A model generated the notes under the pieces. It did no database searches. It was not told the origin of the DNA and worked only from the letters and a program-made list of their open reading frames with translations. Made by a program: the position numbers and the translations under genes. Shown here in pieces: positions 1-9,820 of a stretch of DNA of 64,000 nucleotides (the stretch's first letter is position 1; each line of letters opens with the position of its first letter). The DNA comes from Pedobacter chitinilyticus (GTDB lineage Bacteria; Bacteroidota; Bacteroidia; Sphingobacteriales; Sphingobacteriaceae), in the NCBI RefSeq assembly GCF_003313385.1, contig NZ_QMHN01000002.1, positions 715,004 to 779,003 of the forward strand, in the 5' to 3' direction.

Positions 1-198
1 AAAGAAGAAACTGATGCCTTGGTAAAAGCACTGGAACCTTATGATTTGATTGAATTTGTGAGAAGTGCTAGAGTGGCCATCATTAAAGATAGCGCTGGTT
101 TCCATGAAAAGCTGAAAGAATTTGAAGCGGAAGAACCAGGAGAAGAACGTGTAGAAAATGAGTTCTTGGATAAGGGCGATAAGATTTTTACGATGTAG
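1..198 (+). CDS. ilvN: Acetolactate synthase small subunit, C-terminal part (partial)
   Basis: The window opens inside a reading frame of 65 codons ending in TAG at 196-198. The visible residues (LEPYDLIEFVRSARVAI and an acidic tail) resemble the C-terminal end of the regulatory subunit of acetolactate synthase, which has an N-terminal ACT domain that binds valine. That subunit tunes the first common step of valine, leucine and isoleucine synthesis. The position directly upstream of ilvC on the same strand fits this call well. The catalytic subunit and the ACT domain itself would lie to the left of the window. The call rests on a short stretch plus context, so it is likely rather than certain. 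Confidence 0.75.
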   Translation, partial: KEETDALVKALEPYDLIEFVRSARVAIIKDSAGFHEKLKEFEAEEPGEERVENEFLDKGDKIFTM

Positions 199-629
199 GA
201 AGTAGTCGGGAAGACCGAATGTTGGAAAAGTCAGAAAAGACGGGAAGACCGAGTTTTACCACTCTATAGCTTGCGGACTTCTCGGACTTCCGGACTTTGT
301 AAACTAAACCCGATTGAAGCGGAAATACTTTTTGGTTAATCTAGCGAAAAAGATTGCCACGTCGTTCCTCCTCGCAATGACGACAAAGGAGCGAATGACG
401 GATGACCAAAAAGATTGAAGCAAAAAGCGGGACTAAAATAACCGAAGCGCACAGAACCATGCTTTACCAGAAAATAGAGCAAGGATTAAGGAGCAAAGAA
501 TAAAGATAAATAGTATAGAAATCGGTGAAATTAAACCGAATAAAAAATTAACCAATAAAACAATAAATCAGTGTAGCAAATATCTGTACAATCACAATAA
601 ATGCAATCACTAAAAAACTAAATAGAACA
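199..629. other. Intergenic region ilvN-ilvC
   Basis: This 431-base gap holds imperfect copies of a GGGAAGACCGA-type sequence (about 207-290), a composite palindromic repeat (305-434), and an A-rich leader before ilvC. I see no further gene in it. No clear promoter or terminator stands out, so ilvC may be read through from ilvN. Confidence 0.6.
305..434. repeat. Composite intergenic repeat (outer arms plus inner GCAATGACG element)
   Basis: The left arm begins AAACCCGATTGAAGCGGAAA and ends in CTTTTTGGT; the right arm begins ACCAAAAAGATTGAAGC and ends in GCGGGACT. The centre holds the CTCGCAATGACGAC element that occurs elsewhere in the window with its mate GTCATTGCGAGG. Related arms occur at 9821-9992, 21471-21616, 43281-43437 and, without a centre, 40781-40837. 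Confidence 0.7.
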
Positions 630-2111
630 ATGGCAAATTATTTTAACACATTACCACTTAGAGAAAAATTGAACCAATTAGGTGTATGCGATTTCATGGA
701 AAACGATGAGTTTTTGGATGGCGTAAATGCATTAAAAGGTAAAAAGCTGGTAGTTGTAGGCTGTGGCGCTCAGGGCTTAAACCAAGGTTTAAACTTGAGA
801 GACAGCGGTTTGGATGTATCTTATGCGTTGCGCAAGGAAGCTATCGAGCAAAAAAGAGATAGTTGGAAAAATGCGACTGACAACAATTTTAAAGTAGGTA
901 CTTACGAAGAATTGATCCCATCTGCGGATGTGGTGATTAACCTTACGCCAGATAAACAACATACTGCGGTGGTAAATGCGGTAATGCCGTTAATGAAACA
1001 AGGCTCTACCCTACTTTATTCTCACGGTTTCAACATTGTAGAGGAAGGCATGCAAATCCGTAAAGACATTACTGTAATTATGGTAGCACCTAAATGCCCT
1101 GGCTCGGAGGTTAGAGCGGAGTATTTGAGAGGTTTTGGTGTACCAACCTTAATTGCCGTACACCCTGAAAACGACCCAGAAGGTAAAGGTTTGGCACAAG
1201 CTAAAGCTTACTGCGTGGGTACAGGTGGTCACAGAGCTGGTGTTTTGAAATCATCTTTCGTGGCTGAAGTAAAGTCTGACTTAATGGGCGAGCAAACTAT
1301 TTTATGTGGTTTGTTGCAAACGGGTTCAATCCTTTCTTTCGATAAAATGGTTGAAAAAGGAATTGATGCTGGTTATGCTTCTAAATTGGTACAATATGGT
1401 GTAGAGGTGATTACCGAAGCCTTAAAACATGGTGGTGTAAGTGGTATGATGGACCGTTTGAGCAATGTAGCGAAGATTAAAGCTTTCAAAATTTCTGAGG
1501 AGTTGAAAGACATTATGCGTCCTTTATTCCAAAAGCACCAAGATGATATCATGAGCGGCGAATTTAGCAGCACCATGATGGCTGATTGGGCTAATGGCGA
1601 TGCAAACCTATTGAAATGGAGAGCTGAAACAGGTGAAACTGCTTTCGAAAAAACACCCGCTGGTGATGTAAAAATTGGCGAACAAGAGTACTTTGACAAC
1701 TATACTTTGATGGTTGCTTTTGTGAGAGCTGGTGTAGAATTGGCTTTTGAAACCATGGTTGAGGCTGGTATTAAACCAGAGTCTGCTTACTATGAGTCGC
1801 TACACGAGACTCCGCTAATTGCCAACACGATTGCTCGTAAGAAATTGTTTGAAATGAACCGTGTAATTTCTGATACAGCTGAATATGGTTGCTACTTATT
1901 TGACCAAGCTTGCAAGCCTTTGTTAACGGATTTCATGAAAACGGTAGATACTGATTTAGTGGGTAAAAACTTTAACGAGGGTAAAGATGGTTCGGTAGAT
2001 AATGCTGAGCTAGTAGCGATTAATGAGATTTTACGTGACCACCAAGTGGAGGTTGTAGGTAGAAAATTGCGTAAGGCAATGACTGCAATGAAGTCGATTA
2101 AGACCGCGTAA
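630..2111 (+). CDS. ilvC: Ketol-acid reductoisomerase (class II)
   Basis: The enzyme converts acetolactate or acetohydroxybutyrate to the dihydroxy acid with NADPH and Mg2+, the second common step of valine and isoleucine synthesis. At 493 residues it is the long, class II form (the E. coli enzyme is about this size) rather than the roughly 330-residue class I. The dinucleotide loop GCGAQG sits at residues 44-49. The metal ligands fall in DLMGEQ, with Asp217 and Glu221. It lies in a co-directional series from ilvN to ilvA. The 192-base gap to leuC holds two palindromes. The ATG start gives the expected N-terminus ([14 protein letters not shown]). Confidence 0.97.
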   Translation: MANYFNTLPLREKLNQLGVCDFMENDEFLDGVNALKGKKLVVVGCGAQGLNQGLNLRDSGLDVSYALRKEAIEQKRDSWKNATDNNFKVGTYEELIPSADVVINLTPDKQHTAVVNAVMPLMKQGSTLLYSHGFNIVEEGMQIRKDITVIMVAPKCPGSEVRAEYLRGFGVPTLIAVHPENDPEGKGLAQAKAYCVGTGGHRAGVLKSSFVAEVKSDLMGEQTILCGLLQTGSILSFDKMVEKGIDAGYASKLVQYGVEVITEALKHGGVSGMMDRLSNVAKIKAFKISEELKDIMRPLFQKHQDDIMSGEFSSTMMADWANGDANLLKWRAETGETAFEKTPAGDVKIGEQEYFDNYTLMVAFVRAGVELAFETMVEAGIKPESAYYESLHETPLIANTIARKKLFEMNRVISDTAEYGCYLFDQACKPLLTDFMKTVDTDLVGKNFNEGKDGSVDNAELVAINEILRDHQVEVVGRKLRKAMTAMKSIKTA

Positions 2112-2160
2112 AACACCACCTAACCGTCCTTTTGGGGAGGAGAATTTAAAGAATAATACC

Positions 2161-2193
2161 AGACCTCGTAGGTTTTAAAAACCTGCGAGGTCT
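2161..2193. repeat. 33-bp palindrome (AGACCTCG type)
   Basis: Two 16-base arms, AGACCTCGTAGGTTTT and AAAACCTGCGAGGTCT, surround a single central A with one mismatch (a possible G-U pair). The same design with different bases appears at 22222-22252 and 24250-24282. A second, looser repeat (ATCCTGAGCCCATCGAAGG) follows at about 2217-2235. Confidence 0.75.
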
Positions 2194-2303
2194 ACAAAAA
2201 AGAATGTTATCCTGAGCCCATCGAAGGAATTCTTTTCTAATTTTACGGAAAAGTCTTCGACAAGTTCAGACTGACAAACTAACTATAAATAATTTATAAA
2301 AAG

Positions 2304-3710
2304 ATGGCGAAAACATTAGTAGAAAAAATATGGGATGCTCACGTAGTGAAACGTGAAGAGGGCTTTCCTGATATTTTGTACATTGATACGCATTTAATTC
2401 ACGAGGTTACTTCGCCTCAGGCTTTTGATGGTTTGAGAAAACGTGGCATCGGGCTTTTCCGTCCGAAACAAACAGTAGCTACTGCCGACCATAACGTACC
2501 TACTTTAAATCAGCATTTACCAATCAAGGAAGAGCTTTCGAGATACCAGGTAGATATGTTGACTAAAAACTGTGCGGAGTTTGGCGTAGAACTTTATGGT
2601 TTAGGTCATCCTTTCCAAGGAATTGTACACGTGATTGGTCCTGAACTGGGCATTACCCTACCAGGAAAAACCATGGTTTGCGGCGATAGTCATACTTCAA
2701 CACATGGTGCTTTTGGTGCCATTGCTTTTGGTATTGGAACTTCACAGGTGGAGCAGGTTTTTGCTACGCAATGTTTGCAACAATCAAAACCTAAAACCAT
2801 GAAAATTGAGGTAAATGGAGAGTTGAGAAAAGGTGTGGGTGCAAAAGACATTATCCTTTACATTATCTCTAAAATTTCTGCCGCTGGTGGTACAGGTTAT
2901 TTTGTAGAGTTTGCAGGTTCGGCCATCCGTTCATTAAGCATGGAAGCGCGGATGACAGTGTGCAACATGAGTATCGAAATGGGTGCTCGTGGTGGTTTAA
3001 TTGCGCCTGACGAAACCACTTTCGAATACGTAAAAGGCAGAAAATTTGCCCCAGCAGGCGAAGAATGGGACAAAGCTTTGGCCTACTGGAAAACTTTATA
3101 TAGTGATGAGGATGCAAAATTTGATGCCGTATTAACTTACAATGCTGCTGACATTGCTCCAATGATTACTTATGGTACCAACCCTGGAATGGGTATTGGC
3201 ATTGCCGAACATATTCCTGCAACTAGCGCTCAGCCACAAAGCGAGCAAGTATCTTACAAAAAGGCTTTAGATTATATGGGCTTTGCTGATGACGAAAGCT
3301 TGTTGGGTAAACCTGTAGATTATGTTTTCATTGGAAGTTGTACCAACTCTCGTATTGAAGATTTACGTGCCGTTGCAGAGTTTGTAAAAGGCAAACAGAA
3401 AGCCGACAATGTAGAAGTTTGGATTGTTCCTGGTTCTAAACAAGTAGAAGCACAAGCCATTGCAGAAGGTTTGGATAAAGTTTTTGAAGCCTCTGGTTTC
3501 CAATTACGCGAACCAGGTTGTTCGGCTTGTTTGGGAATGAACGAGGATAAAATTCCAGAAGGAAAATATTGTGTTTCTACTTCGAACAGAAACTTCGAGG
3601 GCCGTCAGGGACCAAACGCAAGAACGATGCTGGCAAGCCCGTTAACAGCGGCAGCAGCAGCGGTTACAGGTAAAATTACGGATGTAAGAGAGTTGTTGGA
3701 AGAAGCTTAA
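2304..3710 (+). CDS. leuC: 3-isopropylmalate dehydratase large subunit
   Basis: This is the Fe-S subunit of isopropylmalate isomerase, which moves the hydroxyl group of 2-isopropylmalate to give 3-isopropylmalate in leucine synthesis. The 468 residues match the bacterial LeuC family. Three cluster-binding cysteines are visible: Cys346 in GSCTNSR, and Cys406 and Cys409 in GCSACLGMN. The aconitase-type [13 protein letters not shown] motif is at about 126-138. Its partner leuD is not adjacent: an ABM-fold protein and a methyltransferase lie between. A palindromic repeat follows the stop codon. Confidence 0.97.
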   Translation: MAKTLVEKIWDAHVVKREEGFPDILYIDTHLIHEVTSPQAFDGLRKRGIGLFRPKQTVATADHNVPTLNQHLPIKEELSRYQVDMLTKNCAEFGVELYGLGHPFQGIVHVIGPELGITLPGKTMVCGDSHTSTHGAFGAIAFGIGTSQVEQVFATQCLQQSKPKTMKIEVNGELRKGVGAKDIILYIISKISAAGGTGYFVEFAGSAIRSLSMEARMTVCNMSIEMGARGGLIAPDETTFEYVKGRKFAPAGEEWDKALAYWKTLYSDEDAKFDAVLTYNAADIAPMITYGTNPGMGIGIAEHIPATSAQPQSEQVSYKKALDYMGFADDESLLGKPVDYVFIGSCTNSRIEDLRAVAEFVKGKQKADNVEVWIVPGSKQVEAQAIAEGLDKVFEASGFQLREPGCSACLGMNEDKIPEGKYCVSTSNRNFEGRQGPNARTMLASPLTAAAAAVTGKITDVRELLEEA

Positions 3711-3716
3711 CATACC

Positions 3717-3780
3717 TGTCATGCTGACGAAGGAAGCATCTCCAAGCGATGAAACAGATTCTTCGTTCCTCAGAATGACA
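3717..3780. repeat. Dispersed palindrome (TGTCATGCTGA ... TCAGAATGACA)
   Basis: TGTCATGCTGA at the left end pairs with TCAGAATGACA at the right; the inner part carries GAAGCATCT and AGATTCTTC. It belongs to the widespread GTCATNCNGA family of intergenic palindromes seen again at 7195, 33246 and 43320. It ends about 10 bases before the next start codon, so it could fold in the mRNA leader. Confidence 0.7.
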
Positions 3781-3790
3781 AGAAAAAAAT

Positions 3791-4084
3791 ATGATTTTAG
3801 AAGTTGCCATATTAAACGTAATCCCAAACCTAACGGCAGAGTTTGAAGCGGCTTTTGCAAAGGCTCAACAAATTATTGCAAGCATGGAAGGTTATGTTTC
3901 GCATCAACTTCAAAAATGTATTGAAGATCCTGCCAAGTACATCTTATTAGTAAACTGGACAGATTTGGAAGCACACACCCTAGGGTTTAGAGGCTCGGAA
4001 GAATATCAAGAATGGAAAGTTTTATTACACCATTTTTACGAACCCTTCCCTACTGTAGAACACTTTGAAAAAGTTAAAAGTTAA
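3791..4084 (+). CDS. Antibiotic biosynthesis monooxygenase (ABM) fold protein
   Basis: This 97-residue protein fits the ABM dimeric ferredoxin-like family: a first strand (EVAILNVIPNL), a helix (FEAAFAKAQQIIASMEG), a strand containing YILLVNWTDLEAH, and a terminal region with YEPFPTVEHFEKV. Members include quinol monooxygenases, heme-degrading enzymes and many of unknown substrate. No signal peptide is visible, so it should be cytoplasmic. It sits between leuC and the methyltransferase, on the same strand with short gaps. A role in leucine synthesis cannot be inferred from sequence; its placement may be chance. Confidence 0.75.
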   Translation: MILEVAILNVIPNLTAEFEAAFAKAQQIIASMEGYVSHQLQKCIEDPAKYILLVNWTDLEAHTLGFRGSEEYQEWKVLLHHFYEPFPTVEHFEKVKS

Positions 4085-4153
4085 AAGTTAAAAACTGCAC
4101 ATATCCATAACTTAAATGCCCTTGGGTGTCTAAGGTGATAAAAAAAAGAAAAT

Positions 4154-4915
4154 ATGCCAGAAATATATTGGGACGGCAAGCTTTACAACGAACAGCATCA
4201 TTTCGTATCTGATTACGGAGCAGATGTTTTGCAATGGCTTGATGCAAAAGAGGGAGAAAATATTTTAGACGTGGGTTGTGGCACTGGTGATTTGGCTGCT
4301 AAAATCCAAGAGGCTGGCGCAACTGTTTTGGGAGTTGATGCTTCTGCGGAGATGGTAGAATTGGCCAAACAAACCTACCCTAGCATTTCGTTTGAGCAAA
4401 AAGATGCTACTCAATTGGATTATAGTCGTGAGTTTGATGCAGTGTTTAGTAATGCCACTTTTCACTGGATAGAAAACCAAAGAGGATTGCTCCGAGGCAT
4501 TTATAAAAGTTTGAAACATGGTGGTCGTTTAGTGGCCGAATTTGGGGGCAAAGGAAATATCAAATCTATTGTGGATGCCATTGAAGCTGCTGCCAAACAA
4601 CTGCATTTGGAGCACAGGGTAATTTCTAATTTTTGGTTTTTCCCTTCCATTAGCCATTACGCAACCCTGTTAGAATCGGCAGGTTTTGAAACAGAACAAA
4701 TGTGGCTGTTTGACAGGCCAACCAAATTGGTAGGCGAAGACGGCATGCTCAAGTGGATCAATCAGTTTGCACAACACGCTTTTGTAAACTTAAATGAAGA
4801 CGAAGCTAAAGCAGTGACCGATTTAGCGGTAAGCATGCTAAAACCCAATCATTTTAAAGATGGGGAGTGGACAGCAGATTATAAAAGATTAAGGATAAAA
4901 GCAATAAAGAAGTAA
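4154..4915 (+). CDS. Class I SAM-dependent methyltransferase, trans-aconitate methyltransferase-like
   Basis: SAM-binding motif I reads LDVGCGTGD at residues 38-46, followed by an acidic residue in LGVDASAEMV and by the FSNATFHWI motif IV. The 253-residue length and the NATFHWI-type motif resemble the Tam family, which methylates carboxylates such as trans-aconitate; the yeast relative Tmt1 methylates 3-isopropylmalate (established knowledge). The gene lies between leuC and leuD, whose product handles that substrate. A role on isopropylmalate or aconitate is therefore an inference worth noting, but the substrate cannot be read from sequence. No signal peptide or membrane segment is present. 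Confidence 0.7.
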   Translation: MPEIYWDGKLYNEQHHFVSDYGADVLQWLDAKEGENILDVGCGTGDLAAKIQEAGATVLGVDASAEMVELAKQTYPSISFEQKDATQLDYSREFDAVFSNATFHWIENQRGLLRGIYKSLKHGGRLVAEFGGKGNIKSIVDAIEAAAKQLHLEHRVISNFWFFPSISHYATLLESAGFETEQMWLFDRPTKLVGEDGMLKWINQFAQHAFVNLNEDEAKAVTDLAVSMLKPNHFKDGEWTADYKRLRIKAIKK

Positions 4916-5029
4916 TAAGTTTTAGATGATAAGTTGTAAGTCCAAACAACATAACCTAGAATTAATGGTAATGAAATAAGCGACAGACGAGTCTTGATAC
5001 TTGATACTCGCTACTTGATACTAGTTAAA

Positions 5030-5635
5030 ATGAAAAAATTTGAAACATTAAGCTCATCGGTAGTACCATTACCTATTGAGAATATAGATACCGACCAAAT
5101 TATTCCAGCAAGGTTTTTAAAAGCTACTACACGTGAAGGCTTTGGTGAAAACCTATTCCGAGATTGGCGTTACAATGGTGATAATACCCCTAAAGCAGAT
5201 TTCATATTAAACGACTCTACTTACAGTGGCAAGGTATTGGTTGCAGGTAAAAATTTCGGTTGTGGCAGTAGCCGCGAGCATGCTGCTTGGGCTATTCAGG
5301 ATGCTGGCTTTGATGTAGTAATCAGTAGTTTCTTTGCTGATATTTTCAAAGGAAATGCCCTAAACAATGGCTTGTTGCCTATTCAAGTAAGTGATGAGTT
5401 TTTAGCAGCCATTTTTGTGCAAGTTGCCAAAGATGCTAATTCATCATTAACGGTAAACCTTGAAGAACAAACGGTAACCATTGATGCGACTGGAGCAAAG
5501 GAAAGTTTCGAGATCAATCCGTACAAAAAATCATGCTTGATTAACGGCTACGATGACATCGATTTCGTTCGCAGTCAAACTGATTTGATTGAAGCTTACG
5601 AGCAAAACCGAGCTTACCAACCAAAAACATTATAA
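5030..5635 (+). CDS. leuD: 3-isopropylmalate dehydratase small subunit
   Basis: This is the small, swivelling-domain subunit that partners LeuC. The family motif [14 protein letters not shown] lies near residues 77-90. The ATG at 5030 gives 201 residues, the same length as E. coli LeuD, starting [14 protein letters not shown]. An upstream in-frame ATG at 4994 would add 12 residues encoded by a CTTGATACT-type direct repeat, so I reject it. leuC lies 1.3 kb upstream behind two unrelated genes, an unusual spacing for two subunits of one enzyme. Confidence 0.96.
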   Translation: MKKFETLSSSVVPLPIENIDTDQIIPARFLKATTREGFGENLFRDWRYNGDNTPKADFILNDSTYSGKVLVAGKNFGCGSSREHAAWAIQDAGFDVVISSFFADIFKGNALNNGLLPIQVSDEFLAAIFVQVAKDANSSLTVNLEEQTVTIDATGAKESFEINPYKKSCLINGYDDIDFVRSQTDLIEAYEQNRAYQPKTL

Positions 5636-5698
5636 GTTAAAGTAATCGACGTTAAACTTGATTTTTACTTTTGACTTTAAACTTTTGACTTAAATAAA

Positions 5699-7174
5699 AT
5701 GAGTAATCCAATAGTTCAAATCTCCAACTTCAATTTAAAATACGGCAATAAAACCGTGTTAAGGGATTTGGAATGGACTATCCAAGAGGGAGAAAATTGG
5801 TTATTGACTGGCTTTAGCGGCAGCGGTAAAACAGCCTTATTGAAAGCCATTGCGGGTATAGAAAAAAGTACAGACGAGATTGTCGTCAATTTTGATCGAC
5901 AAAGCAATGCGAGACCCGTCTGTCAGTACATTGCCCAATGGTATCAATTTAAAAATGTAGAAGGCGTAGCCAATTTCTACTACCAACAGCGCTATAATGC
6001 ACAACAAGTACAAGACACCTTAACCGTAAATGCCGAGTTGGCACATTACGCAGAGGAAAACAATTTGAACTTGGCCAAGTCCGAACCTATTTTAGAAGCA
6101 CTTGGCTTTGCTCCTCTTAAAAATGCACAGCTAATCGAGCTGTCAAGCGGTGAACATAAAAAGCTGCAACTGGTAAAAGCTTTATGGTTAAAACCACAGC
6201 TATTGTTACTAGACCAACCTTACACGGGTTTAGATATTCAATCTCGTCAAAACCTTAACAATTTATTAGATAGATTAACCACCGAAGGTGTACAAATCAT
6301 CTTGATCAGCAATGAAACCGAAATCCCTGCCTGTATCAATAGGTATGGCGAAATCATTGACGGACAATTGGAGGAACATTTCACTTTCTGCACCAGAAAC
6401 GAAATCGTGATCGAAGATCGCCCTATTCCCGAGTTTTTACATGAAGCACCGCCTTCAAGCAGTGAGACTTTGATCAAAATGGTGGATGTAAACATCAACT
6501 ATGGCGAAAAGCAAGTGCTTAAAAACGTGAATTGGGAAATTAAGGCTGGTGAAAAGTGGCTATTGCAAGGTCATAACGGATCGGGAAAATCAACTTTGTT
6601 AAGCTTAGTGAATGGCGATCATCCGCAAGCTTATGCCAACGAGATTTATCTTTTCGGCAACAAACGTGGCTCGGGCGAAAGCATTTGGGATATTAAAGAG
6701 CATATTGGTTTAATCTCCCCAGAATTACATTGGTATTTTGATTTTAATGCCACCGTTTGGCAAAGCATCGCCTCTGGCTTTTTCGACAGCATTGGACTAT
6801 ACAAAGAAATTGGCTGGCACAAACGCACACAGGTAGATGAACTCATCGAATACTTTGGTTTAACCGAGAATAAAAATGATTTATTAGCTCAGTTGCCACT
6901 TGGTAAACAACGCTTGGTTTTATTGGCCAGAACGGTGATTAAAAACCCAGAGTTATTAGTGTTGGATGAGCCTTGTCAAGGCTTGGATGCGCATCAAACC
7001 CTTCAATTTAATACCTTAATTGATGGTTTGTGCACCACCAACAGAACCTTGATTTACGTATCGCACAGCGATGACCAGCTACCGAAAAATTTAACACATC
7101 AGCTATTGCTCAGCAAAGGCGAAGTGATACATAACCACATTTATAAAAAGAAAGAAGAATTAGAAAGCGTATAG
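5699..7174 (+). CDS. Twin ABC ATPase, ModF-like
   Basis: Two ABC ATPase domains lie in tandem in 491 residues, the size and plan of E. coli ModF. Domain 1 has Walker A GFSGSGKT (38-45), signature LSSGE (148-152) and Walker B LLLLDQP, where Gln173 replaces the catalytic Glu. Domain 2 has Walker A GHNGSGKST (291-299), an altered signature LPLGKQR, and a normal LLVLDEP Walker B. If the two domains form a head-to-tail dimer, one composite site is normal and the other doubly degenerate. No membrane segments and no permease gene are nearby. It is probably cytoplasmic; its role inside a leucine cluster is unknown. Confidence 0.8.
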   Translation: MSNPIVQISNFNLKYGNKTVLRDLEWTIQEGENWLLTGFSGSGKTALLKAIAGIEKSTDEIVVNFDRQSNARPVCQYIAQWYQFKNVEGVANFYYQQRYNAQQVQDTLTVNAELAHYAEENNLNLAKSEPILEALGFAPLKNAQLIELSSGEHKKLQLVKALWLKPQLLLLDQPYTGLDIQSRQNLNNLLDRLTTEGVQIILISNETEIPACINRYGEIIDGQLEEHFTFCTRNEIVIEDRPIPEFLHEAPPSSSETLIKMVDVNINYGEKQVLKNVNWEIKAGEKWLLQGHNGSGKSTLLSLVNGDHPQAYANEIYLFGNKRGSGESIWDIKEHIGLISPELHWYFDFNATVWQSIASGFFDSIGLYKEIGWHKRTQVDELIEYFGLTENKNDLLAQLPLGKQRLVLLARTVIKNPELLVLDEPCQGLDAHQTLQFNTLIDGLCTTNRTLIYVSHSDDQLPKNLTHQLLLSKGEVIHNHIYKKKEELESV

Positions 7175-7194
7175 CAGATACCTTAAATAAATCC

Positions 7195-7271
7195 GTCATT
7201 TCGACGAGGAACGAGGAGAAATCTAACACCCAATTCTTGATGCTAGATTTCTCTCTATGTTCGAAATGACG
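7195..7271. repeat. Dispersed palindrome (GTCATTTCGAC ... TTCGAAATGAC)
   Basis: A GTCATTTCGACGAGGAACGA left end pairs with TATGTTCGAAATGAC on the right, and AGAAATCT pairs with AGATTTCT inside. It lies between the ABC gene and leuB. A related element is at 21650-21716. Confidence 0.7.
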
Positions 7272-7321
7272 ACCGACTTAAAAAGGATTGAAACACAAGA
7301 AGACGCTCAAAAAAACATACA

Positions 7322-8395
7322 ATGAAGAAGCATATATTAGTAATACCTGGTGATGGCATTGGCCAAGAAGTAACCCAATGGGGAAAAGCTGCCCTAGATC
7401 AAATTGCAAAAAACTATAATCACGAATTTACTTTTGATGAGGCTTTAATGGGGCATGCCGCTATCAAAGTGACAGGCAATCCGCTACCCGACGAAACTTT
7501 AGAGAAAGCCCGTAAAAGTGATGCCATTTTATTTGGTGCCATTGGTCACGCCATGTACGACAACGACCCTTCTTTAAAAGTTAGACCTGAGCAAGGTTTA
7601 TTAAAAATCAGAAAAGAACTGGGATTATATGCCAACCTTCGCCCCATCCTATTATTCGATGAATTGCTGGAAGCCTCAAGCATCAAAGCACACATCTTAA
7701 AAGGAACTGATATTTTATTCTTCAGAGAATTAACTGGCGACGTTTACTTCGGCGAAAAGAAACGTTCGGAAGACAGAAATACCGCTTCAGATTTGATGAT
7801 TTACCATAAATATGAAGTAGAACGCATTGCGCACAAAGCTTATCAAGCAGCACAGCAACGTAGTAAAAGATTATGTTCAGTAGATAAAGCAAACGTATTG
7901 GAATCATCTCGTTTATGGCGTGAAACGGTACAGGAAATTGCCAAACAATATCCTGACGTAGAAACCGAGCACATGTTTATCGACAATGCAGCCATGCAGT
8001 TGATCAAAAATCCGAAGAAATTTGATGTAGTATTAACGGCTAATCTCTTCGGAGATATCCTCACCGATGAAGCTTCCCAAATTGCTGGTTCAATGGGTAT
8101 GCTCGCCTCTGCTTCGGTAGGTGACGGTGTTGGTTTCTATGAGCCTATCCACGGTTCGGCACATGATATTGCTGGCAAAAACCTAGCTAACCCACTGGCA
8201 TCCATCCTCTCGGCTGCACTGATGCTCGAAATTAGTTTTGGTCTACCAGAAGAAGCAAAGGCTTTGGTAAACGCTGTAGATCAAGCCTTAAAAGATGGTT
8301 ACAGAACTGGCGATATTGCCGACCAAAATACTGAAGCAAGCAAAGTGTTAGGCACGCAAGAAATGGGGAATAAAGTGCTGGGCTTGATAAAGTAA
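7322..8395 (+). CDS. leuB: 3-isopropylmalate dehydrogenase
   Basis: LeuB oxidises and decarboxylates 3-isopropylmalate with NAD+ to give 2-oxoisocaproate, the last carbon-skeleton step to leucine. The 357 residues match the family. Visible motifs are the N-terminal GDGIGQEV nucleotide/substrate loop, the arginine region LKVRPEQGLLKIRKELGLYANLRP, DNAAMQLI with an active-site Asp, and NLFGDILTDEASQIAGSMG with the metal-binding Asp residues. It is followed 88 bases later by leuA. A palindromic repeat precedes it. Confidence 0.97.
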   Translation: MKKHILVIPGDGIGQEVTQWGKAALDQIAKNYNHEFTFDEALMGHAAIKVTGNPLPDETLEKARKSDAILFGAIGHAMYDNDPSLKVRPEQGLLKIRKELGLYANLRPILLFDELLEASSIKAHILKGTDILFFRELTGDVYFGEKKRSEDRNTASDLMIYHKYEVERIAHKAYQAAQQRSKRLCSVDKANVLESSRLWRETVQEIAKQYPDVETEHMFIDNAAMQLIKNPKKFDVVLTANLFGDILTDEASQIAGSMGMLASASVGDGVGFYEPIHGSAHDIAGKNLANPLASILSAALMLEISFGLPEEAKALVNAVDQALKDGYRTGDIADQNTEASKVLGTQEMGNKVLGLIK

Positions 8396-8483
8396 AAAGT
8401 TAAAATTAAAAAAGTTAGAAACCTAGAGTAAAGTAGTAAACAGGCTTTTGCCTTTTGAATTTTTACTTTTTAATTCAAATATT

Positions 8484-9656
8484 ATGTTACACGACCCAAA
8501 TAAAGTACACATTTTTGACACCACCTTGCGTGATGGCGAGCAGGTGCCAGGTTGCCAATTAAGCACCCCTCAAAAAATTGAAATTGCGAAATCGTTGGAA
8601 CTACTAGGTGTAGATGTAATTGAGGCAGGTTTCCCTGTTTCGAGCCCTGGCGATTTTAATAGCGTAATTGAGCTTTCTAAAGCAGTAAACGACCCTATTA
8701 TTTGTGCTTTAACCAGAGCCAATAAAAATGATATTGATGTAGCTGCCGATGCTTTGCGTTATGCCAAAAGACCACGTATCCACACAGGTATTGGCTCTTC
8801 TGACATGCATATTAAAACCAAGTTCAACAGCACTAGAGAAGAAATTTTAGAGCGTGCTATTGAAGCGGTAAAGTATGCAAAAAAATATGTGGAAGATGTA
8901 GAGTTTTACGCAGAAGATGCGGGCAGAGCCGATATCGAATACTTAGCCAAAATGATTGAAGCGGTAATTGCTGCTGGCGCTACAGTAGTAAATATTCCAG
9001 ACACCAATGGTTACTGCCTGCCAGATCAATACGGCTCTAAAATCTTGTACTTAAAAGAGAACGTAAAAAATATCGACAAGGCCATTATTTCTTGTCACTG
9101 CCATAACGATTTGGGACTGGCTACGGCTAACTCTATTGCTGGCTTGCAAAATGGTGCCCGTCAGGTAGAGTGTACCATTAACGGTATTGGCGAACGTGCT
9201 GGTAATACTTCTATGGAAGAGGTAGTGATGATTTTGAAGACGCACAAATCTTTAGGACTTCATACCCACATCAACACCCAAGGCATTTACGAAATCAGTC
9301 ACCAAGTGCGTAACTTAATGAATATGCCAGTGCAGCCTAACAAAGCCATTGTGGGTGCCAATGCATTTGCACACAGTTCGGGTATTCACCAAGATGGTTT
9401 CTTGAAAAACCGTGAGAACTACGAAATTATTAAGCCTACAGATGTGGGTTTCCCTGATGCAACCATTGTATTAACCGCAAGAAGTGGTCGACATGCTTTG
9501 AAACATCACTTAGATAGATTGGGACATACTTTAGATAAAGAACAATTAGCCATTGCTTACACCGCATTTTTAGATTTAGCGGATAGCAAACAAGGCATCA
9601 ATGATGATGACTTAAACCAATTAGTGGCTTTGCATTTAGCAACCAAGTTGAGCTAA
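8484..9656 (+). CDS. leuA: 2-isopropylmalate synthase, short form without regulatory domain
   Basis: This enzyme condenses 2-oxoisovalerate with acetyl-CoA, the entry step to leucine. The HMGL-like TIM barrel starts with [13 protein letters not shown] (residues 11-23); the metal-binding HCHNDLG and the NGIGERAGN loop are present, as is SGIHQDG. The ATG at 8484 gives 390 residues; an earlier in-frame ATG at 8448 lies in repeat-like DNA and is rejected. The protein stops after the catalytic region and lacks the C-terminal allosteric domain of the roughly 520-residue E. coli enzyme. A related synthase activity (citramalate, homocitrate) is possible, but the neighbours argue for LeuA. Confidence 0.9.
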   Translation: MLHDPNKVHIFDTTLRDGEQVPGCQLSTPQKIEIAKSLELLGVDVIEAGFPVSSPGDFNSVIELSKAVNDPIICALTRANKNDIDVAADALRYAKRPRIHTGIGSSDMHIKTKFNSTREEILERAIEAVKYAKKYVEDVEFYAEDAGRADIEYLAKMIEAVIAAGATVVNIPDTNGYCLPDQYGSKILYLKENVKNIDKAIISCHCHNDLGLATANSIAGLQNGARQVECTINGIGERAGNTSMEEVVMILKTHKSLGLHTHINTQGIYEISHQVRNLMNMPVQPNKAIVGANAFAHSSGIHQDGFLKNRENYEIIKPTDVGFPDATIVLTARSGRHALKHHLDRLGHTLDKEQLAIAYTAFLDLADSKQGINDDDLNQLVALHLATKLS

Positions 9657-9657
9657 T

Positions 9658-9730
9658 GGAGACTGCTTCGTATCCTCGCAGTGACGCATCTATTTTCGTC
9701 ATTGCGAGAAGGAACGACGAAGCAATCTCC
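9658..9730. repeat. Long inverted repeat (GGAGACTGCTTCG ... CGAAGCAATCTCC)
   Basis: The left arm carries GGAGACTGCTTCG and CCTCGCAGTGACG; the right arm carries CGTCATTGCGAG and CGAAGCAATCTCC. The hairpin starts right after the leuA stop codon and may form in the mRNA end. The same family appears at 353-390 and 45383-45461. Confidence 0.75.
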
Positions 9731-9820
9731 GACAACTCACAATTAATTGCCTAACCACCATGTATCCCTCTCAGAGGGGGCAGGGGGAGGAAGTACATCA
9801 TACATTGAATTAAGTGAACT

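Noticed and set aside
1373..1699. Minus-strand open frame within ilvC
   Set aside because: It is antisense to a strongly conserved enzyme gene with no ribosome site or family match.
4994..5029. Upstream start for leuD at 4994
   Set aside because: It is encoded in a CTTGATACT direct repeat; ATG 5030 gives the exact family length.
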